Source: CAWEYO01 sp963813315 (GTDB lineage Bacteria > Pseudomonadota > Alphaproteobacteria > Rhizobiales > Rhizobiaceae). Taken from it: 64,000 nucleotides of DNA. The notes under the pieces are model-generated. The model was not told the origin of the DNA. It made no database searches and saw nothing but the letters and a program-made list of their open reading frames with translations. Below, one piece after another: positions 19,538 through 28,607 of the stretch; positions within the stretch are counted from its first letter, which is position 1; every line of letters begins with the position of its first letter. The stretch lies in assembly GCA_963813315.1 (NCBI GenBank), contig CAWEYO010000022.1, positions 1-64,000 of the forward strand, written 5' to 3'. The translations under genes and the position numbers were made by a program.

Positions 19538-19609
19538 GGGGCGTGAGCGACCCGGCTCGCCGGGCCTGTGCCGACCCAGATGCGCGGGAGGCCGGGTCGC
19601 TCACGCCCC
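19538..19609. repeat. perfect 19-bp inverted repeat
   Basis: 19538-19556 (starting GGGGCGTGAGCGACC) is exactly complementary to 19591-19609, with a 34-bp spacer. It lies in a 560-bp gap (19389-19950) between divergent genes with no other convincing ORF. Possible roles are a cruciform, a regulator site or an element end. No poly-T follows, so a simple terminator is unlikely. Confidence 0.6.
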
Positions 19610-19950
19610 TCTCCTCCTCCCTTCCTCTCTTCAGCGGGCGGCCCGGCCGGCAAAAGGCGCCGGCCGACAAAGACACGGACATCGGCGCAAGTATCGGCAG
19701 CTATGAGGCTTCGCAACCAAGGCGTACGGTGGGGCGACGATCGACCGTGCACCTCCGCCATCATCATCCCGATGGTCGATGGGGCTGCTGGCCCGCTGGC
19801 TATCGTTCCCCCTCCTCGGCCCCCCTCGTGTCGAGACCTGGCCGCGGACGGAAGCCTCCAGGGGAAGAGAGAAGACGCCCTCTGAACGCGCCCGGTTGGA
19901 TGAGATCTGCGGGTGACGGCGTTACGATCCGAGAGAGGCGGATCGCCACT

Positions 19951-20241
19951 ATGGAGCTCAGTGATTTCGCGATCGGCGAGACGTTCTGGACGCATGCCGG
20001 AGCGTTCCGCTGCACCGACATCGGCACCCGCGTCGTGGTCGCCGTGAAGCTCGGACCGCGCGAGGTCTCGAGGGCCGAAAGCGTGGATGGAGAGCTTCGG
20101 ATCACCAAGCGGATCGACGACGACCCGAGCTGGTTGAACGGACCGCCGTACGCCATCGAGGAGCTGGTGTTCGACGAGAATGAGCTGGTGGGTTGCTTCC
20201 GTTCCGAGGCCGAACTGCTGAGTGATGGCGAGGACAATTGA
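19951..20241 (+). CDS. small conserved protein of unknown function
   Basis: 96 residues in one frame from ATG 19951. It begins MELSDFAIGETFWT, continues RCTDIGTRVVVAVKL and ends with PPYAIEELVFDENELVGC. This WT...RCTDIGTR pattern is familiar from small uncharacterised bacterial proteins, but I cannot name a function. It is acidic, with no signal peptide or membrane segment. It faces away from the repeat-rich gap and converges on a mobile-element gene. Confidence 0.6.
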   Translation: MELSDFAIGETFWTHAGAFRCTDIGTRVVVAVKLGPREVSRAESVDGELRITKRIDDDPSWLNGPPYAIEELVFDENELVGCFRSEAELLSDGEDN

Positions 20242-20265
20242 CGGCGTCGCGTGCAGCCGACGCCT

Positions 20266-21255
20266 TCACGCGACGCCCGCCATCGGCGCCAGGTGGCTGT
20301 AGGCATGCGGCAACACCAGCGGTTCGATCTTCCCGGCTCCTGACTCCATCGCCTTCCCCACGACCGGCGACGAAGCGGTCGCCAGCACTCGCTCGCCATC
20401 CTGCCGCCAGCATCGATAGAGAACCGTGTAGCGGTCGGTCGCGAAGGCGCGCTCGCATCGTTCAAAGCGGCGCCGATCGGCAGGTTCGCTGAGCCCCGCA
20501 AGGCCGCCTGTGCGGCGGTCGAAGTACCACCGCAGCTCGGTCAGGATCGAGCTCGCTTCAACGGCGACGCGAGTTGTGCCCACGCGTTCTTCTGAAGCCT
20601 GTACCGGAACGCTCTCCAGGTGCGGCGGAACCACGATGCGAATCGTCCAGGCGGGGAGCCGCTCGAGCAGCGGCGCGTGACGCTGGAGGAAGTCGCGGAA
20701 CTCGTCGTGCATCGGGTCGGCGTGCAGGTAAACGAAGACGACGTGGCCGGATGGATGGACGCCGATCGGCAGGCGATCGGGGAAGTGGCGAACCCGTCGC
20801 TGATCGCCCTGACGGATGCTCAGATGCGGGGCGTCGTCGGCTGAAATCCCCCGGCTCGCGAGGTAGCCGAGCTTCTCAGTCGACGACGACATCCAGATGC
20901 TTTCGGGGTTCTCGAGAATCGCGTCCAGCAGCATCAGACGTTCGAGCGCGCGAGGCACGCCGGGCGGTCGGCGGAGCCGGCTGTCGGGCTCGCCGATCGC
21001 CTCGTAGATCGCCCGATGACGCACGTGATAGACGCGTCCCCGATTGTGCGCGCAGTCGTAAGTCGAGACGAACCCGAGCCGCACGAGGTTGGCGAAGAAC
21101 TTCCGCGTCTTCTGGCCAAACACGATGCCCGCGAAGCTCGAATACTGGCGCATGACGCAGACGCCGGAGTGGCGCGCGACGAGCACCAGGAAGCGAGCCT
21201 GGCGGTCGGTGAATCCGCGCTTCGCGATCGTCTGAACGGCGTGCTCGAGGTTCAT
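20266..21255 (-). CDS. mobile-element-associated protein with N-terminal winged-helix character
   Basis: 329 residues, intact. The first 80 residues look like a winged-helix DNA-binding unit (FTDRQARFLVLVARHSGVC, then KTRKFFANLVRLGFVSTYDC). The rest is unassigned. Proteins of this type commonly pair with the gene just upstream on plasmids and integrative elements. Its start overlaps that gene's stop by 4 bp (ATGA), so the two are co-translated. A role in mobilisation or element control is inferred from context only. Confidence 0.5.
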   Translation of the reverse strand: MNLEHAVQTIAKRGFTDRQARFLVLVARHSGVCVMRQYSSFAGIVFGQKTRKFFANLVRLGFVSTYDCAHNRGRVYHVRHRAIYEAIGEPDSRLRRPPGVPRALERLMLLDAILENPESIWMSSSTEKLGYLASRGISADDAPHLSIRQGDQRRVRHFPDRLPIGVHPSGHVVFVYLHADPMHDEFRDFLQRHAPLLERLPAWTIRIVVPPHLESVPVQASEERVGTTRVAVEASSILTELRWYFDRRTGGLAGLSEPADRRRFERCERAFATDRYTVLYRCWRQDGERVLATASSPVVGKAMESGAGKIEPLVLPHAYSHLAPMAGVA

Positions 21256-22391
21256 CGCAGCAACTCCTCAGCCAGGCGCGGATCGGGGGCGCGACCGCCG
21301 CTCTTCCCGGTGCTGGCGGTGATGGTGAGTCCATAGCGGCTTCCGCGGCCGCCGCCTCCGCCGCCACCACTGCGAGAGCCGACAACACGGGCGGTGCCGG
21401 CGCTGTGACGACTGAATCCAGACGAAGCCTTGGAGCTGGCGTGAGCGCCGCGGTAGTGCAGCGTCTCGACCTCGATGTCGAGCGTTCGGAGGTGGCCGTC
21501 GCGGTCCTCGTACTCGATGCGCGCGTCGGGAAACTGGACGTGGCCGTCGTTGTCCGGGAGCTCGTGCTCGACGGCCCAACGATGGATCTCTTCCGGCGTT
21601 CGATCGGGCCGTCCGTCGCTCTCGGACTTGCCACGATTGCGCTCCTGCAGGAATTGCTGGTACTCGCGCTTCAGCTCATTGTCGAGGATGACGCGGCGGA
21701 TGAAGGCACCGTCTTCGCGGAGGCGCTCGGCATCCTTGAGATAGGCGCGATAGACCTGCGCGTCGTGCATCAGCTCGCGCGGCCGGTGTACGGCGAAACG
21801 GGTGTGGCGTGCGCTTCGCACGCCGGCATAGAACTCCTGCCGGGTCTTGGGCTCCTGCGGTCGGCCGCGCTCATCGTCAACATCGCGCCGGTCGCCGAAC
21901 TCCTGCTCCACACCCGCCAATCGCAGAGTTTCGCGCTGCACGTTGGACCAGCGGTTGCGTTCGAGTACGTCTCGTCCTCGCTCGGTCAGCACGACCAGCG
22001 CGCGGTCGTTGCCGATGGCCGGGATAGTCTCGACGAGTCCCTGAGTCTCTGAGGTGCCTCAGATCGCCCCGGTGCGGGTCGAGCGGACGGTCCTGGCCGT
22101 CGCGGAGATCGCCGGCGGGCACGACGCGGAAGGCGCCGACGGTGGCCAGCGTGCGAACCTCCGAGCCGCGCAACCTCACGTCGCTGTCTCGCGCCCAGAC
22201 ACGCTCGCGTTCCGGGCCGCGCGGCAGCTCGAGGTCGCGCGTGAACACATCGCGCGCATCGAGTGGCTCGCGCTCGCGCGGATTGGACAGCCCACCGCGG
22301 CTGCCCTGGCTCAGCTCGCGACCGTAGCGGGTCGCGTGCGCGTAGTCGTCGCGGTCGCTGGGTCATCATTCCAGCGAGAATCAAAGTCCAT
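21252..22391 (-). CDS. mobile-element-associated charged protein (frameshifted)
   Basis: About 380 residues after joining frames. ATG 22391 follows a strong ribosome site (GAGAGGAGGG) and reads MDFDSRWNDDP. Shifts near 22345 and 22035 precede the intact C-terminal part from 21992, which includes ELMHDAQVYRAYLKDAERL, LKREYQQFLQERNRG and DIEVETLHYRGAHAS, then a glycine-rich tail. The opening is rich in Arg/Asp. Similar proteins accompany the downstream gene on conjugative plasmids and islands; function is unknown. Confidence 0.6.
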
Positions 22392-22579
22392 AGAGCCCTC
22401 CTCTCAACGGATGCTGGGTACCAGGTGTCTCCACCAGGTCTCCAAAACTCTGGCGGATTCTGGAGGATAGGGGCGTACGCCAGAGAACGGATCGTCGTTG
22501 GGTAAGTGGCAGGGACTCAGATGCTTAGCGCCAGAAGTCGTGTGCGATCACCGAGTTACGAGAGTCCATTTATCGCATT

Positions 22580-22695
22580 CGAATCCCTGCCTCACCGCCA
22601 ACGCGCTTCGCGCGTTAGCGGCTCGTCAGGTCCTCAGGCACGCAGCGACGGCCTGCGGCCGCCGCTAGCGGGCACGAATCCCTGCCTCACCGCCA
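22580..22695 (+). repeat. two copies of a tRNA-Ser-like 3' end, putative attachment scar
   Basis: A 21-bp sequence starting CGAATCCCTGCC and ending CACCGCCA occurs at 22580-22600 and 22675-22695. It has the layout of a tRNA 3' end: T-loop end, T-stem strand, acceptor strand CCTCACC, G discriminator and CCA, as in tRNA-Ser genes. No tRNA body precedes either copy. Such repeats mark integration by tyrosine recombinases, and this point separates the defence/mobile island from ordinary genes. The 22392-22769 gap holds no gene. Confidence 0.55.
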
Positions 22696-22734
22696 GCACG
22701 CTCGCGCGCGGGTCACGGTCCCGGGGATGGCGGA

Positions 22735-22754
22735 CCGGGCTCGCGTGAGCCCGG
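22735..22754 (-). terminator. hairpin 3' of the secreted-protein gene
   Basis: CCGGGCTC-GCGT-GAGCCCGG is a perfect 8-bp stem with a 4-nt loop, 15 bp beyond the stop of the minus-strand gene ending at 22770. There is no T-tract, so termination by this hairpin alone is uncertain. Confidence 0.4.
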
Positions 22755-22769
22755 CCCGTCAGGTACAAC

Positions 22770-23213
22770 CTACTGCTTCACCGCGATATAGAACCCCACC
22801 GAACCGGTTTGCGCGCCGGCATAGTAGGTGACGCGCACGTGGAAGAGTCCGGTCCACTTCGGCGTGAACTCGACCACCGCGATCGGGGTCTCGTCCAGGT
22901 CCTCCCCAATCAGGTTCATGTTCTCGTCGTAGACCCTGAGATCCACGTCCTTGACGCGGTTGTCGCCGCCGGTGACCAGGGCGTAGCGGACGTTGCGATA
23001 GAACGTGCGATCGACCTGCTGGTAGTAGCCGGGATTCATGTCCCAGGCCCACCACGACGAGCCCCGCCCGCCCTCGGCCACGGTGAAGCCGACCTTCTCG
23101 AGCCTGGCCAGCGACTGTTCCAATGCGGCTCTCGCCCCGGCGATATCCGCCACGGCCGGGACGGCGAGGAGCACCAGTGCGGACACCATCAGCACACGCA
23201 GTAGTTTCGTCAT
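22770..23213 (-). CDS. secreted beta-rich protein encoded with the FHA-ABC exporter
   Basis: 147 residues with a signal peptide (KLLRVLMVSALVLLAVPAVA, predicted cleavage after AVA). The mature part reads RYALVTGGDNRVKDVDLRVY and ends VRVTYYAGAQTGSVGFYIAV, a beta-sandwich-like pattern of periplasmic or exported proteins. ATG 23213 has GGGAGCTGACC upstream. It follows a lipoprotein gene by 11 bp, so the two share a transcript with the exporter. It may be an accessory or substrate of the exporter; that is inference. Confidence 0.65.
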   Translation of the reverse strand: MTKLLRVLMVSALVLLAVPAVADIAGARAALEQSLARLEKVGFTVAEGGRGSSWWAWDMNPGYYQQVDRTFYRNVRYALVTGGDNRVKDVDLRVYDENMNLIGEDLDETPIAVVEFTPKWTGLFHVRVTYYAGAQTGSVGFYIAVKQ

Positions 23214-23224
23214 GGTCAGCTCCC

Positions 23225-24064
23225 TCACTTCCGCAGCAGGCCGGCGATCTCGGTCGCCGCCGCCTGAATGGCCTTCACCGAGGCCGCGCCGATCTGGTGG
23301 TTCTTGTCGGCGGTCATCGCGCCGTACAGCCGCCTCAGCGCCGGCGTGATCTGCGCGTTGAGAGGATCCGCCTTGGCCGGCATCCCGGCGAAATGGGCCA
23401 GGAAGTATTCGGCCTCGTTCTTCCGGTTCAGGACATCCGAAGCGCCGGCATCGTACTTGGCCTGCAGCATGGCCGAGGAAATCCGCACGCCCTCGATCCA
23501 GGCGCCGAAGATCATCATCGTCGCGGCCGCGCCGTCGCCGAGGCGATCGAGCGTCGCCTTCAGCTCGTCCTGGATCTGACGCATGTCGGCGCGCACCAGC
23601 TCGCTGCGCCGCGTCGCGTCGGGCTCCTTGAAGTCCTGCGCCGACTTGGCCACCAGGCTCTCGAGCGCGGCGCTGCGCAGCGAAATGCGATCGGCCAGGC
23701 TCTTGACGCTCTGCGCCAGTTTCTGCGCGCTGGCATCGTCACCGGCGTACTGGGCGACGATGCCGTTGGCCGACTGCATGCCGATGGCGGCGACGATGTT
23801 GAGCTTGCCGGTGCTCGTCACCGCCGTGCCGGCATCGAGGTGCGGCTTCACCGCGTCGGGCGTCGCCAGGGCGGCGAGCGATTTCATCGCCTCGTCCGGA
23901 TTCGAAATCTGAGTAACGATGGTGTTGTTCGTCACCGGTTGCTGCGCCGGGGCCGGTGCCGGCGTCGCGGCCGGCGCCGGCGGCGGACTGGAACTGCCTC
24001 CCGAACAACCGGCGGCTGCGCCGGCAACGGCCGCACTCATCACGACGACAAGAATCCTGTTCAT
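23225..24064 (-). CDS. lipoprotein encoded with the FHA-ABC exporter
   Basis: 279 residues. A type II signal peptide ends in AAAGC with the lipidated Cys at about position 20, followed by a Pro/Ala-rich linker and a helical domain (SAALESLVAKSAQDFKEPDA; ADMRQIQDELKATLDRL). It is probably anchored in the outer or inner membrane on the periplasmic side. It lies 22 bp after the exporter gene and 11 bp before the secreted protein gene. No family is recognised. Confidence 0.7.
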   Translation of the reverse strand: MNRILVVVMSAAVAGAAAGCSGGSSSPPPAPAATPAPAPAQQPVTNNTIVTQISNPDEAMKSLAALATPDAVKPHLDAGTAVTSTGKLNIVAAIGMQSANGIVAQYAGDDASAQKLAQSVKSLADRISLRSAALESLVAKSAQDFKEPDATRRSELVRADMRQIQDELKATLDRLGDGAAATMMIFGAWIEGVRISSAMLQAKYDAGASDVLNRKNEAEYFLAHFAGMPAKADPLNAQITPALRRLYGAMTADKNHQIGAASVKAIQAAATEIAGLLRK

Positions 24065-24086
24065 TAGCCCTCCTTCTCACCCTTCC

Positions 24087-27000
24087 TCACGTGGCCTGCC
24101 GCAGGCGCAGGATTGAGACGACATGGCACGCCAGCATCATGGCGAGCAGCGCAAGCGTATTCCAAAACGTGACCGGCACCACGGTGGCGCCAACCAGGCG
24201 GATCTGCGCGGGATAATCGTTCCGATCGGTGACCAGCTGCCGCAACGTGGACACCGCTTCCGGGTCCGGCACGTTGGCCGCCTGCCGTTCGGACTCGAGC
24301 GCTTCGTTCACGCCCTGCGTGGCGAAGGTCGAGGCCCACCAACCGGTCTCCGGGCTCATGAGAATCGCCTCGATGCGGGCGAGGGTCGCCGGCGGCAGGT
24401 TGTCCTTCAGGGTGTAGGTGCGCCGGTCGCGCCGCTGGTAGGCGTCTTCGAGCAGGCGGACTTCGTCGGTCCGGTCACCGATTCGCAGCCGGCGCAGCAG
24501 CGTGTCCTGCATCACGGTGGTCGAGATGCGGGACGGCGGCAGCGCCACGCCGCGCTCGGATTGCCACCGGCGCCGGGGCCCGTCCAGGAGCGCCCGTTCG
24601 TCGAACGTCTCGCCGCGGGCCTGCACCGCGGCCTGCAACGCCAGGATGGCGTCGGCGTTCCAGCGGTCGGCCGGGTTGAAGCGCTTCTCGCCGGCCAGCA
24701 GGGCCTCGTAAGCCCACCGCGAAAACGTCAGCTCCGCGTACTCCGGGACCACCCGGTTCACCAGCTTCGGCATGTCGGCGTAGGGCACGAAGACGCCGCC
24801 AAACAGGATTTGCGGGATCACGATCAGCGGAATCCAGTTGAACGCCGCGGCCTGCGTCTTGAGGAACGACGACAGCAGCAGCCCGAGCGCGAACGCGGCC
24901 TGCCCGACCAGGAACACGACGATGGCGAAGTACCAGGGGAACGGCATCGGCGGCTGCAACGGGCTGTCGGGCGGCGCGCGGTACGGAAACTGAAGGACCA
25001 GACTGGCCAGCACCGTGTAGATCACGACCTGGAGCAGCGCAAACGGCAGAAACGCCAGCGTCTTGGCGACGACGTACTGGCCGGCCTTGAAGCCGGCGAT
25101 GCGCTCGCGCCGGATCAGGGCCAGCTCGCGGATCACCTCGTTGACGCCGCCCATCAGCCCGAAGAACACGAACACGATCGTCGAGAGGAAGAAGAACTTG
25201 CCGAGCGCGCCGTTGCCGGAGTAGGTGTAGGGCTGGTCGGGCCCGCGCAACATCGCCGCCATCACCAGGCCGAGCATCAACGGCGCGGCCACGCTCATGA
25301 CGATGTTGGTCCGGTTGCGCGCCCGGTCGATGAAGGCGCGCCGAATCGACGCGGCAAACGCCCGCGCCCGGCCGCGTGCGCCGATGGCCGACCGCGACGG
25401 CAACGGCACTGCCGGCGGCGCCGCGCCGGCGTCGCGAGGCCTCTTGAGGAGGAACGCGTTCTCCCAGAACTCCGGGTCGAATTTCCTCGGCGCGCCTTCG
25501 GCCGGACCGGCCCCCGGCTGCTCGATGGCGTCGAGCATGGTCTCGGGGTTGATCGACCCGCACGCCGGACATTCGACGAAGTCGCACTGATGCGGCAGGA
25601 AGTCCTTGAAGTGCCCGACCGCTTCCAGCGCGGGCCCGTACCAGATCAGGACGCCGCCCTTGTCGAGGATCAACAGCTTGTCGAACCGCTTGTAGATGTC
25701 CGAACCGGGCTGGTGGATCACCACGAACACGAGCTTGCCGCGCCGCGTCAACTGGCTGAGCAGCCCGATGATCGCCTTCGAGTCGCGCGACGAGAGGCCC
25801 GAGGTCGGCTCGTCGAGGAAGAACAGCTCGGGGTCCGCCAGCAGCTCAATCCCGATGTTGAGGCGCTTGCGCTGCCCGCCCGACAACACCTTGCTCACCG
25901 GGTTCCCGACCCGCAGATCCTTCTTCTCGAGCAGGCCGGTGTCGCGCAGCACCTGCGTCACGCGGGCCCGCAGGCGCGCTTCCGGGAGATCCGGCAGGCG
26001 GATGCGGCCCGAATACAGCAGGTTCTCCTCTACGGTCAGGTTGTCCAGCACCAAATCGTCCTGGGGCACGTAGCCGAGGATCGACCGCGCCCGCCGCAAC
26101 TGCCGATCGAGCGGCTCGCCGTTGAGCAGCACCGCGCCCTCGTGAGGCTTCAGCACCCCGAGCAGCACGCTCAGCAGCGTGGACTTGCCCGCGCCGCTGC
26201 CGCCCATGATCCCCACCAGCTCGCCGGCGCGCGCGGCGAAGCTGATGCCATCGAGGCCGGTCGTGTTGGAAAACCGATAACGGACCTCGCGCGCCTCGAA
26301 CCGCTCGACGATCCGCTTCGAGTAGTCCACCCTCTGCAGACGCGGATCGATGACGAACCAATGGTGTCCGATGCGAAGCGTCGTCTTTTCGCTGATGACG
26401 AGAGGGCCGTTCGGAGCGAGGCGGACGTCGCCGATCATCAGCGGGACGCGGCAGTCGCACGACGCGCAGTCGACGACCAGCCCCGCCGCGGCGTCGGCGG
26501 GTTCGGCGATGGTGATGCTCAGGGGGCCGCCGACGTCGGGCACCACCTGTGTGGTCCCATCGCCCGGGCGATCGGCAATCGTGTAGCGGAAGGGCGTGTC
26601 CGCCGTCCGCGACAGCGGCCACCGCGCCTGGTCGAGTCCGTCGAGCAGTTGCGAGACGCGGATGTCGCCGGCGTCGAAGCCGAGGACGTCCCCGGGGACG
26701 AGCACGGCGCTGGTCTCGATCGGGAGGCCGTTCAGCGTCACGGCCGCGCCGGGATCGCGCTTCACCAGCAGCAGCTCGGCCTCGCTGACGCGGAATTCCA
26801 GGGGAAACCGGCCCGCTTCGCCGGCCGACGCCAGGTGCGCCCCGGCAATGTCGAGCGGCACGGTTCTCGACACGCGTCGCCGCGACAGGTCGAACAGGCG
26901 CGAGAGATCCGCGAACGTCAGCGTCGCCGCCGGCAGCGACACGAACTCACCGGCGTTCACAAAGGCGATCTCCGATGGGTGATAGCTCGTCGCGGCGACG

Positions 27001-27536
27001 GCGATCGCCGCGGCGTCGCTCGCCACCGCGATGCGGCCGCCGAGGTGCATCGCGGTGAGGCGGAGGTCGCGGGCCCCGGCTCGAGCGGCCGACGGCCCTG
27101 CGCCGAGGCGCAGATACCGTTCCCGGTTCACCGGGAACCTGAAGCTCGGGACCGGCCGCGACGCGCTGGCGAGCAGATCCGCGTCCGCGGCGTCGATGTC
27201 CAGCAGCGCCGCGATGGTGCCGAGGCCGCTGGACTCCTCGGCCGTCATTCCCGTGGCGGAGAGCAGCGTCTGGATGGCCGCGTAGACGTCGAGCCGCTGC
27301 TCGTAGCCGGGCAGGCCGTCGTGAATGTCGGCAACGATGCGCTCGATGTCGGGGCGATCGTCGAGCGCCTGCCTGAAGAGGGGGAAGAACTCGGCGCGGC
27401 TGGATTCGGAGTAGCGCCGGACTAGAAACTGGTGCAGCGTTTCGAGTTCGTCCGCGGAGACCCGGCCGTCGGCCCTGACGGCGTAGGCCATCAACTGCGC
27501 GAGGCGCGCCAACGTGGTCCGGGCGTCGATCGTCAC
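24087..27536 (-). CDS. TerB-FHA-ABC (ABCG-type) exporter fusion
   Basis: 1,149 residues, intact. Residues 1-120 resemble TerB (AYAVRADGRVSADELETL). Residues about 240-300 are FHA-like (VTLNGLPIETSAVLVPGDVL), with a possible second FHA-like unit near 370-400. The ABC ATPase follows with Walker A GGSGAGKST (about 445), signature LSGGQRKR (about 551) and Walker B ELFFLDEPTSG. The C-terminal half is an ABC2/ABCG-type membrane domain with segments such as VFLVGQAAFALGLLLSSFL. The layout recalls mycobacterial Rv1747, an FHA-ABC exporter controlled by a Ser/Thr kinase. It is probably the first gene of an operon with the lipoprotein and secreted protein. Confidence 0.8.
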   Translation of the reverse strand: MTIDARTTLARLAQLMAYAVRADGRVSADELETLHQFLVRRYSESSRAEFFPLFRQALDDRPDIERIVADIHDGLPGYEQRLDVYAAIQTLLSATGMTAEESSGLGTIAALLDIDAADADLLASASRPVPSFRFPVNRERYLRLGAGPSAARAGARDLRLTAMHLGGRIAVASDAAAIAVAATSYHPSEIAFVNAGEFVSLPAATLTFADLSRLFDLSRRRVSRTVPLDIAGAHLASAGEAGRFPLEFRVSEAELLLVKRDPGAAVTLNGLPIETSAVLVPGDVLGFDAGDIRVSQLLDGLDQARWPLSRTADTPFRYTIADRPGDGTTQVVPDVGGPLSITIAEPADAAAGLVVDCASCDCRVPLMIGDVRLAPNGPLVISEKTTLRIGHHWFVIDPRLQRVDYSKRIVERFEAREVRYRFSNTTGLDGISFAARAGELVGIMGGSGAGKSTLLSVLLGVLKPHEGAVLLNGEPLDRQLRRARSILGYVPQDDLVLDNLTVEENLLYSGRIRLPDLPEARLRARVTQVLRDTGLLEKKDLRVGNPVSKVLSGGQRKRLNIGIELLADPELFFLDEPTSGLSSRDSKAIIGLLSQLTRRGKLVFVVIHQPGSDIYKRFDKLLILDKGGVLIWYGPALEAVGHFKDFLPHQCDFVECPACGSINPETMLDAIEQPGAGPAEGAPRKFDPEFWENAFLLKRPRDAGAAPPAVPLPSRSAIGARGRARAFAASIRRAFIDRARNRTNIVMSVAAPLMLGLVMAAMLRGPDQPYTYSGNGALGKFFFLSTIVFVFFGLMGGVNEVIRELALIRRERIAGFKAGQYVVAKTLAFLPFALLQVVIYTVLASLVLQFPYRAPPDSPLQPPMPFPWYFAIVVFLVGQAAFALGLLLSSFLKTQAAAFNWIPLIVIPQILFGGVFVPYADMPKLVNRVVPEYAELTFSRWAYEALLAGEKRFNPADRWNADAILALQAAVQARGETFDERALLDGPRRRWQSERGVALPPSRISTTVMQDTLLRRLRIGDRTDEVRLLEDAYQRRDRRTYTLKDNLPPATLARIEAILMSPETGWWASTFATQGVNEALESERQAANVPDPEAVSTLRQLVTDRNDYPAQIRLVGATVVPVTFWNTLALLAMMLACHVVSILRLRQAT

Positions 27537-27654
27537 CTGGTGGGGAGCCTCAGCGCGCGACGGAGCTTAGCACACCAATCCAGCCTTCGCCGCCCGCGAG
27601 TTCTCACGTCTCCCTTGACTTCTCACTTCGGGTGGCTGGCTCTTCAGCAACCTG

Positions 27655-28485
27655 CTAGTCGAGCCGCAGCGCCGCGAACCCCGATTGCCACAGCGTGGCT
27701 TCGGCGCGCCGCCGGCGGATCAGCCCACCAGCGGTCGCGGGATCCCAGAGCCGGGTCATCGCCTCGAACTGCGCCGCCACGCCGCCGACCTGGCCGGCGG
27801 CGAGCAGGCCCTGGATCGCCTTCATCTCCCGCCGCCGATCGCCGGTGAGGTCGGTGCCGCGGTTGTAGACGAGGCTGACCAGGGCCGTCCGCTGCGCGGC
27901 GTCGAGCAGCGCGCCGTCGATCTGCGGATAGATGCTGCGCGTCTGCCGCAGGAACTTCGGCAGCGTGCGCTCCGCGAAGACGCGCATCGCGACCGCGAGC
28001 GTGACGGTCACGGTCGAGACCTGCGCGACGAGCGCCGGCGTGCACGGCCTCCCCAGCACGCCGATCATCTGCCCGAGGACGGCGGCGGGGAGCACGCCGC
28101 CCCAATCCGCCTGGAACTCCGCGGCATCGACGAACCGGCAGTCGTAGCCGATGCCGATCGTCACCCCGCTCGCCTCGGGCGGGCAGATCGGCGATTGGAA
28201 CCGCTGCACGTAGGTCCGCGCGTCGGACACCTCTTCGCGGGCGATGAAGGTCACGCCCGCGGCGGTCAGCGGCGGACACGGATCGGGCACGGCCGCAATC
28301 GCGGCCTGCAGCTCGTCGTCCGCATCCGGCGGCCCCGGCCGCCCCAGCTGGTCGCGGGCGCTGCCGACGGCCGTGCGGGTGGCGGCGCCGAAATCGCCGT
28401 CCACCAGCAGCATCACGCCGAGCTTGTTCAGCCCGCGCTGAAGCGTCTTGACCGCCGGGCCGTTGTCGCCGCTTTTCAGGACCAT
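27655..28485 (-). CDS. peptidoglycan-binding, lysozyme-like protein
   Basis: 276 residues. The first 60 form a PG_binding_1 repeat (GDNGPAVKTLQRGLNKLG, then DGDFGAATRTAV). From about residue 75 the sequence resembles the T4-lysozyme/GH24 group (FIAREEVSDARTYVQRF, ASGVTIGIGYDC, LVSLVYNRG, then GLIRRRRAEATLW), with the Glu of AREE as candidate acid. No signal peptide is visible, so secretion would need a holin or non-classical path. No other phage genes are nearby, so it is probably a chromosomal autolysin-like gene. Confidence 0.65.
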   Translation of the reverse strand: MVLKSGDNGPAVKTLQRGLNKLGVMLLVDGDFGAATRTAVGSARDQLGRPGPPDADDELQAAIAAVPDPCPPLTAAGVTFIAREEVSDARTYVQRFQSPICPPEASGVTIGIGYDCRFVDAAEFQADWGGVLPAAVLGQMIGVLGRPCTPALVAQVSTVTVTLAVAMRVFAERTLPKFLRQTRSIYPQIDGALLDAAQRTALVSLVYNRGTDLTGDRRREMKAIQGLLAAGQVGGVAAQFEAMTRLWDPATAGGLIRRRRAEATLWQSGFAALRLD

Positions 28486-28607
28486 GGTGCACCGCCTGTC
28501 AGGTACGACTTACGCACATTCCGGTTGCGGGCGCCACCCCCGCACCGAAGATCGTGCGCAGACCGCGCCCGCCGGCGGTAATCTTCGCGATGAGAGGACC
28601 GCCAGCC

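Noticed and set aside
1..22700. CRISPR array in the defence island
   Set aside because: No regularly spaced repeat of 23-40 bp was seen and no cas genes are recognisable.
24123..27425. 1,100-codon open frame on the plus strand opposite the ABC exporter
   Set aside because: Antisense shadow of an intact gene with clear ABC motifs on the other strand; composition is Arg/Gly/Asp-rich noise.
27655..28485. Prophage, suggested by a lysozyme-like gene
   Set aside because: No capsid, tail, terminase or integrase genes nearby; surrounding genes are chromosomal.
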